Shown here: piece by piece, positions 9,244-17,026 of the stretch | How positions within the stretch are numbered: position 1 is the first letter of the stretch | How the letters are laid out: every line of letters starts with the position of its first letter | Source of the DNA: Woeseiaceae bacterium | GTDB taxonomy: Bacteria > Pseudomonadota > Gammaproteobacteria > Steroidobacterales > Woeseiaceae | NCBI GenBank assembly: GCA_028227395.1 | Contig: JAOIZZ010000014.1 | Span: 1 to 32,940, forward strand | DNA: 32,940 nucleotides | Reading direction: 5' to 3' | Program-made: the position numbers and the translations under genes | The notes under the pieces: model-generated | What the model was told of the DNA's origin: nothing | What the model saw: the letters and a program-made list of their open reading frames with translations, nothing else | Database searches by the model: none

Positions 9244-9365
9244 AGATGTATATTTCTGTTTATATTCAGAGCAATTGTGTTTTTCTTTCTTTATAATTCT
9301 AGCACACAGACATTGTTACCAATCAATTTATGATGGTTTATTTATTTAGTAAAAAAGGAATTTTC

Positions 9366-11414
9366 ATGCTTAAAAAATTATATTCAAATATGAGTTACTT
9401 ATTATTGTGCCTCTGTTTGATGCCATTGATGGCAGTAACTCAAGAAAACCAAGATCAAGAGTTGGATGAAATTTACGTTACCGCGACTAGGCTGAGTGCT
9501 TTACTCAGGGACAGCGCAAGATCAGTTTCGATCATAGATCAAGAGCAGATTCAAAATGCCACGCAGAAACTTGCTTTAGATGAAATTCTGGCTGGAGTGC
9601 CAGGTCTGTATATGCAAAATCGTTATAATTTTGCACAAGATTTAAGAATATCCTTGCGAGGGTTTGGGGCAAGATCTGCTTTTGGTATTAGGGGAATTAA
9701 AGTAATTGTTGATGGTATTCCTGAGACCCTTCCTGACGGTCAAGCGGGAGTAGATAGCATTGATTTGGGTTCAGCAAAACGTATAGAAGTTATTCGTGGA
9801 CCGGCCTCATCGCATTATGGTAATGCAGCTGGAGGCGTCATCGCTATAGAAAGTGAAAGTGGTCGTAATCCAGCGTTTATCCAAACAACGTTTTCAGGTG
9901 GTGATTTAGGTTATAAAAAATACCAAATCAAAACGGGCGGTAAAAATGAAAAAATGGATTATTTACTGAATATCTCCAGTCAAGATTTGACTGGATTTCG
10001 TGAACATTCAAAATCCGAAGGAACTTTATTTAATGGTAAATTTGGGTTTCAGATAAATCCGTCAGATCGATTTAATGTTGCCATTAATTATACCGATCAA
10101 CCGATGGCACAAGATCCAGGTGGGATTAACCTTGCCCAAGTATTATCTAATAGAGCATCAGCAAGAGACAGAAATCTTTCCTACGACTCTGGAGAATCGC
10201 TCAGTCAAACACGAATTGGTATGGTCTACGAGCAAAATCGAGATAAAGGAAATTTAATTATAAGGAATTACTACGTAACTCGAGATTTTTCGAATAAATT
10301 ACCATTTAAGGGTGGCGGTTCGGTCAATATAGATCGTTTTTTTTATGGCCTAGGTGTGCAATATGATTTCAACGAATTGTTACCGGAGAATTATAATTTT
10401 ACTGTTGGCTTTGATGCAGACAGGCAAGATGATGATCGCAAGCGATATAACAATGACTCTGGAATCATCGGTGCATTGACTTTTGACCAGCAGGAAAAAG
10501 TAAGCAGTAATGGTCTTTTTGCTCAAGGCAGTTACAAGACTGGCAATTGGTCTTTTTCTACTGGTGTTCGTTTTGATGAAGTGAAATTTGATATTAAAGA
10601 TCGATTTTTAAGTAATGGCGATGATTCTGGGGAGGTCGATTTTGATGCCGTCAGTCCTTCTTTAGGGCTAAATTACCAGCTTGGAAATTCGATTATTTTC
10701 GGCAATATTAGCAGCTCATTTGAGACTCCAACTACTACTGAGCTGGCTAATCCAGATTCTTCAGGTGGTTTTAACTCAGCATTAAAGCCACAAAAAGCCA
10801 ATAATATAGAGATTGGTTTTAAATCGAATTATCAGAATCTTTTATATGAGGTTGCTGTATTTGAGATTGATCTCAAAGATGAGTTGACTCCTTATGAACT
10901 AGAATCTTCACCTGGAAGAACATTCTATTCAAATGTTGGTAAGTCTTCTAGGAGTGGCATAGAGTCAGCACTTACTTGGAACATTCAATCCAACTTTGTC
11001 ATTGATCTATCTTATACTTGGTCGGACTTTACCTTCGATCAGTTTATCGATCAAAATGGGAAGAATTTTGCGGGCTCAAAACTCCCTGGATTACCTGAGT
11101 CGTTTGCTTATTTCGGCATTCGTTATAAGAGTGATGATCAATTAAACGTTAACTTTAATGTAAATTATTCGGGTGACTTATTTGCTAACAACGCCAATTC
11201 GGTTGAGGTACCAAGTTATGTGGTCTCGAATTTTCGTCTCAGTTATGATTTTCAGCAAGAAGATTGGATGATAATGCCTTATTTGGGCGTAAATAATCTT
11301 TTTGATGAGGAATTTAGTAGTAATATTCGGATTAATGCTTATGGTGGTAGGTATTATGAGCCAGCTCCAGGAAGGAATAGCTACCTTGGTGTAACGCTGA
11401 ATTATAATTTTTAA
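9366..11414 (+). CDS. TonB-dependent receptor (TBDR2)
   Basis: An outer-membrane receptor of 682 residues. I place the start at the ATG at 9366, not at 9330: AAAGGA sits 7-8 bases upstream, and a clean signal peptide begins there (M-L-K-K-L-Y, hydrophobic core, cleavage near A-V-T-Q). A TonB box D-E-I-Y-V-T-A-T follows, then a plug domain with S-L-R-G-F-G-A-R and R-I-E-V-I-R-G-P-A-S-S-H-Y-G-N-A-A-G-G, then the barrel, which ends in a classic L-N-Y-N-F terminus. The size and plug are like siderophore or metal-chelate receptors, but no substrate can be read. It is divergent from the BCCT gene (122 bp between starts) and stands alone, closed by a terminator. Confidence 0.93.
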   Translation: MLKKLYSNMSYLLLCLCLMPLMAVTQENQDQELDEIYVTATRLSALLRDSARSVSIIDQEQIQNATQKLALDEILAGVPGLYMQNRYNFAQDLRISLRGFGARSAFGIRGIKVIVDGIPETLPDGQAGVDSIDLGSAKRIEVIRGPASSHYGNAAGGVIAIESESGRNPAFIQTTFSGGDLGYKKYQIKTGGKNEKMDYLLNISSQDLTGFREHSKSEGTLFNGKFGFQINPSDRFNVAINYTDQPMAQDPGGINLAQVLSNRASARDRNLSYDSGESLSQTRIGMVYEQNRDKGNLIIRNYYVTRDFSNKLPFKGGGSVNIDRFFYGLGVQYDFNELLPENYNFTVGFDADRQDDDRKRYNNDSGIIGALTFDQQEKVSSNGLFAQGSYKTGNWSFSTGVRFDEVKFDIKDRFLSNGDDSGEVDFDAVSPSLGLNYQLGNSIIFGNISSSFETPTTTELANPDSSGGFNSALKPQKANNIEIGFKSNYQNLLYEVAVFEIDLKDELTPYELESSPGRTFYSNVGKSSRSGIESALTWNIQSNFVIDLSYTWSDFTFDQFIDQNGKNFAGSKLPGLPESFAYFGIRYKSDDQLNVNFNVNYSGDLFANNANSVEVPSYVVSNFRLSYDFQQEDWMIMPYLGVNNLFDEEFSSNIRINAYGGRYYEPAPGRNSYLGVTLNYNF

Positions 11415-11434
11415 ATAACTAGTGACGTTAAAGT

Positions 11435-11472
11435 AAAAAACACCAGACAACTAGGTTGCCTGGTGTTTTTTT
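11435..11472. terminator. Bidirectional intrinsic terminator
   Basis: A hairpin of about 12 bp with one mismatch and a TAG loop (ACACCAG then CAAC, pairing with GTTG then CCTGGTGT), preceded by an A-run and followed by seven T's. It separates the convergent TBDR2 and RidA genes and can serve both. Confidence 0.9.
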
Positions 11473-11480
11473 ATAACTAT

Positions 11481-11969
11481 CTATTTAGGTTTAGCTATTA
11501 CCATTTCTATTTCTACCAACCATCCACCAGCTAAAGCATTTATCTGAACTGCTGAACGAGCCGGCTTATTGGGCTGCTCTTCAGTTCCAAAGTACTTACT
11601 GTAGGATCTCATGAAACCAGAAAAATCCATGCGTCCATCCATCTCAGGATCACCAACTAAGAATACCGTTAATTTAACAGCATCACCAAAATCAACACCC
11701 AGTGATTTAAATGAATTTTCGAATTTCTTTAGCACACTTAAAGTCTGCGCTTCTGTATCACCGGCCCATTCTCTAGTTCCTCTAGGAGCATCTGGATTGG
11801 CTGGCGAAGGTAATTGTCCACTGTGATAAATAATCGTTGTATCAGCTGTCACTTCCACTGCTCTTGAAATTGGAAAAGTTGAGTTATTAGGGAGTGCGTG
11901 ACGAGTTACATCCGCAAGAGCGTTACCACTCAGAAAAATTGCAAATAGATAAATTATTATTTTTTTCAT
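11481..11969 (-). CDS. Exported RidA-family (YjgF/UK114) protein
   Basis: RidA proteins hydrolyse reactive enamines and imines to ketones and ammonia. This 162-residue version carries an N-terminal signal peptide (about 1-19, ending N-A-L-A-D), which places it in the periplasm; canonical RidA is about 130 residues and cytosolic. The active-site arginine is kept (Arg138 in P-A-R-S-A-V-Q) and so is the glutamate 15 residues later (Glu153 in L-V-E-I-E), the spacing of Arg105 and Glu120 in classical members. AGAGAG lies upstream of the start. It is downstream of the propeller lipoprotein on the same strand with an 81-bp gap and no clear terminator, so the two may be cotranscribed. The substrate is unknown. 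Confidence 0.93.
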   Translation of the reverse strand: MKKIIIYLFAIFLSGNALADVTRHALPNNSTFPISRAVEVTADTTIIYHSGQLPSPANPDAPRGTREWAGDTEAQTLSVLKKFENSFKSLGVDFGDAVKLTVFLVGDPEMDGRMDFSGFMRSYSKYFGTEEQPNKPARSAVQINALAGGWLVEIEMVIAKPK

Positions 11970-12050
11970 TTTATTGTCTCTCTGTTATTTTGATTATTAT
12001 TATTTAGTACTATAAGTAAATTAATTTCAATAATTTCATATGATACTTAT

Positions 12051-13226
12051 TTATCTTTTATCCGCTGGCCATGGAGTACCTTGGTCCATAACGGTAACTG
12101 GTGCCATTCCCATGTAGGCAAATTTTTGTACCCGTTTTCCTTCGTAGGTCTCTGTAGTATAGATGTTCCCTTTAGAATCAGTGGCAATATTATGCACCGC
12201 GAAGAATTGTCCTGGGTTTCTTCCGCCATCTCCAAAATTGGTTAATATTTCCATACTTTGACGCTCTATAATAAATATTTTTCGGTTTGTACCGTCAGCC
12301 AAATATATGAAGCGTTGCTCTGGGTCACTGGAAAATGAAATATCCCAGACAGAACCATCTCCAAGGCTATTTGGTTTAACGAATAGTTCCTGTACATAGG
12401 TTCCATCAGTTTTGAATACTTGCAAGCGATTGTTGACTCGATCACAAACATAGACCATGCCGTCTCTTGAAGGTTCGGCACAATGGACGGGATTTCTAAA
12501 TTGTTGAGCGGGTTCTCCACCAGGTTTGAATGGACCTAGATTGGTGTCATCAGGAGCATTACCATAGGCCCCCCAGTATCTTTTTAGGACTCCGGTATCG
12601 GCATCTAACACAGCGATACGCTTGTTGGTGTATCCGTCTGCCACAAAAGCTTCGTTGGCTTCAGCGTCAAAGGCAACTTCTGCTACGCGTCCAAAATTTT
12701 CTTTACTGTGACTGTCGATCTCTGCACCAGCTTGACCATACTGAGCAAGAAACTCTCCATTACGGGTAAATTTTAAAATATGTGAATCACCTCGACCGTT
12801 TCCACCAATCCAAATATTATCCTTATGATCTATGCTGATACCATGATTTGAGGCAGGCCAGTCATAACCTTCACCAGGACCACCCCATGAATTAACTAAA
12901 TTGCCAGCAGGATCAAATTCTAAAACATTTGGCGCAGGTATACAGCAATCAGCCTTCTTAGGATCGCTGGCAGCACCTATTTCTGTTCTTTCGTTGAAGC
13001 TGTCTCTTCTGTGGATAATAAACACATGATCTTTTGAATCTACCGCAAGACCAATAGTTGAGCCTAGTATCCAATGGTTTGGAAGTGGTTTTGGCCAGAA
13101 TGGATCGACTTCAAATCGAGGCGCTTCTTTACCTTGTGCTTGCGCGGATTTTGGTGCCTGATCACAAGCAGTGAGTGCCATGATCGAGAAAATAAAAATG
13201 AAAGAATGTATGTATTTTTTTATCAT
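12051..13226 (-). CDS. NHL-repeat six-bladed propeller lipoprotein (amidating-lyase-like)
   Basis: A 391-residue lipoprotein: the signal ends in the lipobox L-T-A-C with Cys21, and Asp22 at +2 suggests retention in the inner membrane. The rest is an NHL-type propeller with repeated F-D-x-x-G-N and D-x-x-N-x-R-L-x-V-F motifs. Three blades begin their inner strand with histidine: His128 (N-H-G-I-S-I-D), His248 (V-H-C-A), His345 (V-H-N-I-A-T-D). This matches the three zinc-ligand histidines of peptidyl-alpha-hydroxyglycine alpha-amidating lyase (PAL), the closest named relative I recognise. Whether it is a lyase is inference; the catalytic Arg and Tyr of PAL could not be assigned with confidence. 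A Cys94-Cys95 pair is unusual. It lies upstream of exported RidA and divergent from the HupE-like gene. Confidence 0.85.
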   Translation of the reverse strand: MIKKYIHSFIFIFSIMALTACDQAPKSAQAQGKEAPRFEVDPFWPKPLPNHWILGSTIGLAVDSKDHVFIIHRRDSFNERTEIGAASDPKKADCCIPAPNVLEFDPAGNLVNSWGGPGEGYDWPASNHGISIDHKDNIWIGGNGRGDSHILKFTRNGEFLAQYGQAGAEIDSHSKENFGRVAEVAFDAEANEAFVADGYTNKRIAVLDADTGVLKRYWGAYGNAPDDTNLGPFKPGGEPAQQFRNPVHCAEPSRDGMVYVCDRVNNRLQVFKTDGTYVQELFVKPNSLGDGSVWDISFSSDPEQRFIYLADGTNRKIFIIERQSMEILTNFGDGGRNPGQFFAVHNIATDSKGNIYTTETYEGKRVQKFAYMGMAPVTVMDQGTPWPADKR

Positions 13227-13376
13227 TATAAAGCCTCTTTTTTTATTCGAAGTATATATAGAAATGTTTTGATATTCTTATAGCCATGTAAATCTAATTT
13301 ATTAACATTACTGTCACTTATTATAGTATGCAAATTAAATTGGATTATTTGAATAAATTATCATATTGGATCAAGC

Positions 13377-14738
13377 ATGTTACGTATGTTGAAATTTACT
13401 AAATCGATCTCTTTGGTTCTCAAACTAAAGAAACCCCCATTGTTGTGGATGCCCTTAGTGGTAATTCTTTTGTCTTTGCCACTTAAAGAAATTGATGCCC
13501 ATGAAGTACCGAATGACGTTCTTATTCAATCTTATTTCAAAGCCGAAACCGATGCTATTAACTTATTGATTCGCGTGCCAATAGAAGCGATGCGTGACAT
13601 GAATTTTCCGGTAAAAGGGCCTGGTTATTTAGCATTGGATAAAATGTCCGAGTTATCTGTGGATGCTGCTGAGATTTGGCTAGGAAATTTCGTTGATGTT
13701 TATGTTGATGAGCAAAAAATAATGGATTGGAGCATTGAGAAGACGAGAATTTCATTACCATCAGATCGGTCATTCGCCAGTTATCAACAGGCCTTCAATA
13801 GTTTTTCGTCGATGCCACTTTCAGAAACAACATTATTGCATCATGATCAGGCGCTTCTTGATGTATGGATTACTTATCCATTGAAAACTGACAATACAAA
13901 TTTTTCTATTGATTTGAATTTTGGGGGGCTTGGACTAAATACCGCTATTATTTTGAATTTCATAACCTCTGAGGGTGCTAATCGACTCTTTGAATTTAAT
14001 GGTAGTTCTGGTTTGGTTGAATTAAATCCATCTTGGTACCAATCTTTTTTGCGTTTTATTGTATCTGGGGTTGAGCATATATTGAGTGGCCTTGATCATC
14101 TCTTATTCGTCTTATGTCTGATTTTGCCTTGCAGAAAATGGCGACCCTTGATTGCAATCATTACTGCTTTTACTTTGGCTCATTCTATGACATTGATGGC
14201 TTCTGCTTTTGGGTTGGTACCACAAAGTTTATGGTTTCCACCATTAATAGAAATGCTGATTGCCTTGTCAATTTTTTATATGGCATTAGAGAATATGTTA
14301 AGAAAAGATTTTCACCAACGGTGGTCGATCGCATTTGGTTTTGGTCTGATACATGGCTTTGGCTTTTCTTTTGCCTTAAGTGAGTCGTTACAATTTGCTG
14401 GCAATCATCTGCTTACTTCGTTGTTGAGTTTTAATATTGGTGTTGAAATTGGTCAAATAATAATGATCCTCTTGGCTCTTCCCATTCTCAATTATTGCTT
14501 TCGAAGTACGGCGTCAGAGAAACTAGGAATTATTATTATTTCTGCTTTGGTTGCTCACACTGCATGGCATTGGATGTTAGAGCGCTATATGACCTTGAGT
14601 GCCTATCAATTCAATATCCCTTTATTAAGCTCAATAAGCTGGAATGAATATCTAAGCATCGGTGTGTTGATGCTGTTTATTATTCTAATTTTATATCTTT
14701 TGAACCGCTGGTTTAGAACTTTTTTGTCGAAGGTTTAG
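13377..14738 (+). CDS. HupE/UreJ-family membrane protein
   Basis: A 453-residue membrane protein. An N-terminal signal or anchor helix (about residues 22-38) is followed by a periplasmic domain that starts H-E-V-P-N-D-V-L (about 42-215), and then six to seven helices. The C-terminal part has the metal-permease motifs of the HupE/UreJ_2 family: G-V-E-H-I-L-S-G-L-D-H-L-L-F (near 231), A-H-S-M-T-L, and G-L-I-H-G-F-G-F-S. Known relatives are linked to nickel or cobalt import, but the long exported domain form is poorly characterised. Starts at 13377 and 13386 are both possible; GGA lies 8-10 bases before the first. The gene stands between the divergent propeller lipoprotein and cstA, with 116 bp to the latter. 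Confidence 0.87.
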   Translation: MLRMLKFTKSISLVLKLKKPPLLWMPLVVILLSLPLKEIDAHEVPNDVLIQSYFKAETDAINLLIRVPIEAMRDMNFPVKGPGYLALDKMSELSVDAAEIWLGNFVDVYVDEQKIMDWSIEKTRISLPSDRSFASYQQAFNSFSSMPLSETTLLHHDQALLDVWITYPLKTDNTNFSIDLNFGGLGLNTAIILNFITSEGANRLFEFNGSSGLVELNPSWYQSFLRFIVSGVEHILSGLDHLLFVLCLILPCRKWRPLIAIITAFTLAHSMTLMASAFGLVPQSLWFPPLIEMLIALSIFYMALENMLRKDFHQRWSIAFGFGLIHGFGFSFALSESLQFAGNHLLTSLLSFNIGVEIGQIIMILLALPILNYCFRSTASEKLGIIIISALVAHTAWHWMLERYMTLSAYQFNIPLLSSISWNEYLSIGVLMLFIILILYLLNRWFRTFLSKV

Positions 14739-14854
14739 ATCGGTTTATCTTCAAGTTCTTTATTATAAAAACACTTCAGGGTAAGCTCGTAAACAAATTA
14801 AATTTATTGATCGCTAATCACAGTGATGAATAAATTCATAACAAGGAGAAGACA

Positions 14855-16522
14855 ATGCAATCATTGATGATAGTTTTGCTTGGTATAGCAGGGATGACGT
14901 TTGGCTGGTTTGTATATTCGAAGTTCATCGCGACTAAAATATATCAACTCGATCCAAATTTTGTCACGCCTGCAAATGAGTTTAATGATGGCGTTGATTT
15001 TGTACCTACCAATAAATATGTTTTATGGGGTCATCATTTTACCTCTGTGGCAGGTGCAGCACCCATAGTGGGCCCGGCTATCGCTGTTTATTGGGGGTGG
15101 GTACCCGCCGTTTTATGGGTCACTATTGGTACAGTATTTTTTGCTGGAGTTCATGATTTTGGTGCACTCTGGGCGAGCTCAAGACACAAGGGAAAATCCA
15201 TCGGTGCGTTGTCTGAGGATGTTATCGGCAAACGAACACGCGCACTTTTTATGGTGGTGATCTTTTTGGTTTTATTGATGGTCAACGCCGTGTTTGGAGT
15301 GGTCATTGCCGGGGCTTTTGTGAATACACCTAATGCAGTTTTCCCTGCTTGGTCCGCTATTGCGGTTGCCCTTGTCATAGGTCAACTGATTCATCGTAAT
15401 GTGAATCTTACTTTACTTTCAATTGTGGGTGTTACGGCGTTGTATTTCTCTATATATGCTGGCAGCCTCATGCCAATTGAGTTACCTGCTAATATGTTTG
15501 GCCTTACACCCAATGCGAATTGGATTATCATTCTTTTCGCTTATGCGGCAATTGCATCAATGTTACCGGTATGGGTTTTATTGCAACCGCGTGATTTTAT
15601 CAATGGACTGCAACTTTTCGTTGGTTTATTTCTACTTTATGGAGCGGTGTTACTCACCTTGCCGGATATTTCGGCGCCAGCATTCAATAATAATATGGCT
15701 GAGGATGCCCCATCATTGGTTCCGTTGTTGTTTGTTACGATTGCTTGTGGTGCGGTATCGGGGTTCCATGGCATCGTCGCTTCAGGTACAAGTTCTAAGC
15801 AGCTGGACAAGGAAACCGATGCTCGGTTCGTGGGTTACTTTGCAGCACTAGGTGAGGGCTCGCTGGCATTAATAACCATTGTTGCTGTAAGTGGCGCAGC
15901 ACTTGCTGCTACCCCTGAAATCTGGCATGAAATATACGACAAATATGGTTCAGCTGGAGCCGGGACTTTCATTCAAGGTGGCGCTCAATTGATTACGAAT
16001 GGCTGGGGACTGCCCATCGGTGTGTCCACTACCTTACTTGCCACTATGGTGGCTTTATTCGCTGGCACTACGATGGACTCAGGCGTTAGATTGCAACGCT
16101 ATATTATCCAAGAGTGGGGTGATATTTATAATATCGCACTATTCAAAAAAGGAATATTTGCAACGTTATTGGCAGTGACTTGTTGCTTGTTGCTGGCTTT
16201 TGGCGCTGGTGGTGCTTCTGGTTCTGGAGGCTTATCTATCTGGCCTTTGTTTGGCTCTACCAATCAAATACTTGCCGGGATGACACTTTTAGTGCTCTCA
16301 GTAATGTTGATCAAAATGGGTCGACCCGCTAGATATACCATTATTCCGATGGTCTTTGTCTTGATCACATCATGCTGGGCTGCCGTTTTAAAGTTGATGG
16401 AATTCTGGGCGGCGGGAAATTGGTTGCTGGTGACTATCGACATTATTGTGCTGGTAACCAGTCTCATGGTTATTCTTGAGGCGATATCGGTAATCAGTAA
16501 ATTTCGTAAGAATAACGCTTAA
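14855..16522 (+). CDS. cstA: Carbon starvation protein CstA-family transporter
   Basis: A polytopic inner-membrane protein of 555 residues. The N-terminal half has the CstA signature: an early helix, F-V-P-T-N-K-Y-V-L-W-G-H-H-F-T-S-V-A-G-A-A-P-I-V-G-P, then V-H-D-F-G-A-L-W-A-S-S-R-H-K-G-K-S-I-G. E. coli CstA and BtsT are about 700-716 residues; this is the shorter family form seen in many bacteria, not an obvious truncation, because it ends after a complete membrane helix. The family takes up pyruvate and has been linked to peptide uptake during carbon limitation. A strong AAGGAGAAG ribosome-binding site precedes the ATG by 4 bases. No clear terminator follows the gene. Confidence 0.93.
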   Translation: MQSLMIVLLGIAGMTFGWFVYSKFIATKIYQLDPNFVTPANEFNDGVDFVPTNKYVLWGHHFTSVAGAAPIVGPAIAVYWGWVPAVLWVTIGTVFFAGVHDFGALWASSRHKGKSIGALSEDVIGKRTRALFMVVIFLVLLMVNAVFGVVIAGAFVNTPNAVFPAWSAIAVALVIGQLIHRNVNLTLLSIVGVTALYFSIYAGSLMPIELPANMFGLTPNANWIIILFAYAAIASMLPVWVLLQPRDFINGLQLFVGLFLLYGAVLLTLPDISAPAFNNNMAEDAPSLVPLLFVTIACGAVSGFHGIVASGTSSKQLDKETDARFVGYFAALGEGSLALITIVAVSGAALAATPEIWHEIYDKYGSAGAGTFIQGGAQLITNGWGLPIGVSTTLLATMVALFAGTTMDSGVRLQRYIIQEWGDIYNIALFKKGIFATLLAVTCCLLLAFGAGGASGSGGLSIWPLFGSTNQILAGMTLLVLSVMLIKMGRPARYTIIPMVFVLITSCWAAVLKLMEFWAAGNWLLVTIDIIVLVTSLMVILEAISVISKFRKNNA

Positions 16523-16671
16523 TATAAAGATCGAAAATCTTATTTGCGGACAATTGAAGTAAAAATTAGCAAATTTAGTTGGATTATTAAGATTTTTAAG
16601 TAATAAATAAGCGCTTAATTTTGCGTGACCAAGCTTAACTAAAGAGACCGTAAGATTTCTGTTAACAATCT

Positions 16672-16698
16672 GTTGTACCTTCACCACTAGGGTACAAC
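16672..16698. promoter_or_regulatory. Inverted repeat GTTGTACC-N11-GGTACAAC
   Basis: Perfect 8-bp arms (16672-16679 and 16691-16698) surround 11 bases; two more pairs (one G-U) are possible inside. No T-run follows, so it is not a terminator. A protein operator or a leader-RNA hairpin are both possible. Confidence 0.5.
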
Positions 16699-16755
16699 TG
16701 GCTTTCAGAGTTTACGGAGAATAACTGATAATTATAGGGGTTCTGCGTATTTCAT

Positions 16756-16779
16756 AATTGTTGTATAAAAACAACAATT
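16756..16779. promoter_or_regulatory. Inverted repeat AATTGTTGT-N6-ACAACAATT
   Basis: Perfect 9-bp arms (16756-16764 and 16771-16779) with an ATAAAA centre. It shares the GTTGT/ACAAC core with the dyad 84 bases upstream, which would suit two sites for one regulator. It lies 247 bases before the TBDR3 start. Confidence 0.5.
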
Positions 16780-17026
16780 GATTACAAATAAAACCAATAA
16801 AACCCCACATTAATCTCTTAAAAAGCTTTATTTTCATTGCTAACTTTGGTTCAATCTTATGTAACTGCCTTCACGGTAGCGTTTGATATGGGTAGATTTT
16901 GCCTTCACCAATCGTTTTCGTGGGTGGTAATTGTCTTAAGCTATGGCGGTTTATTTACTAAACTAAAATTGCTTTTAATGAATCGGGAAACTGATTCGAA
17001 ACTAAATCGTTGGGGGAACTTAAACG

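Larger units (their letters stand above)
16523..17026. other. 504-bp non-coding region before TBDR3, rich in dyads
   Basis: There is no credible gene here. A 95-codon frame from 16837 overlaps the TBDR3 start out of frame and has no domain. The region holds a 10-bp palindrome TAAGCGCTTA (16608-16617) and two perfect inverted repeats listed separately. GGGGTT (16737) and AACCCC (16801) could also pair around the second one. The end supplies the GGGGGAA ribosome-binding site of TBDR3. It is long for this compact window and is probably a promoter plus a long 5' leader. Confidence 0.6.

Noticed and set aside
9330..9365. Earlier ATG for TBDR2
   Set aside because: It would put 12 extra residues before the signal peptide and has no ribosome-binding site, whereas the ATG at 9366 has both.
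12012..12050. Imperfect hairpin between the propeller lipoprotein and RidA genes (ATAAGTA...TACTTAT)
   Set aside because: It is AT-rich and asymmetric, with no T-run on the minus strand, so I do not call it a terminator.
14807..14827. Possible CRP site before cstA
   Set aside because: Only the TCACA half matches; the left half and spacing do not fit the TGTGA-N6-TCACA consensus.
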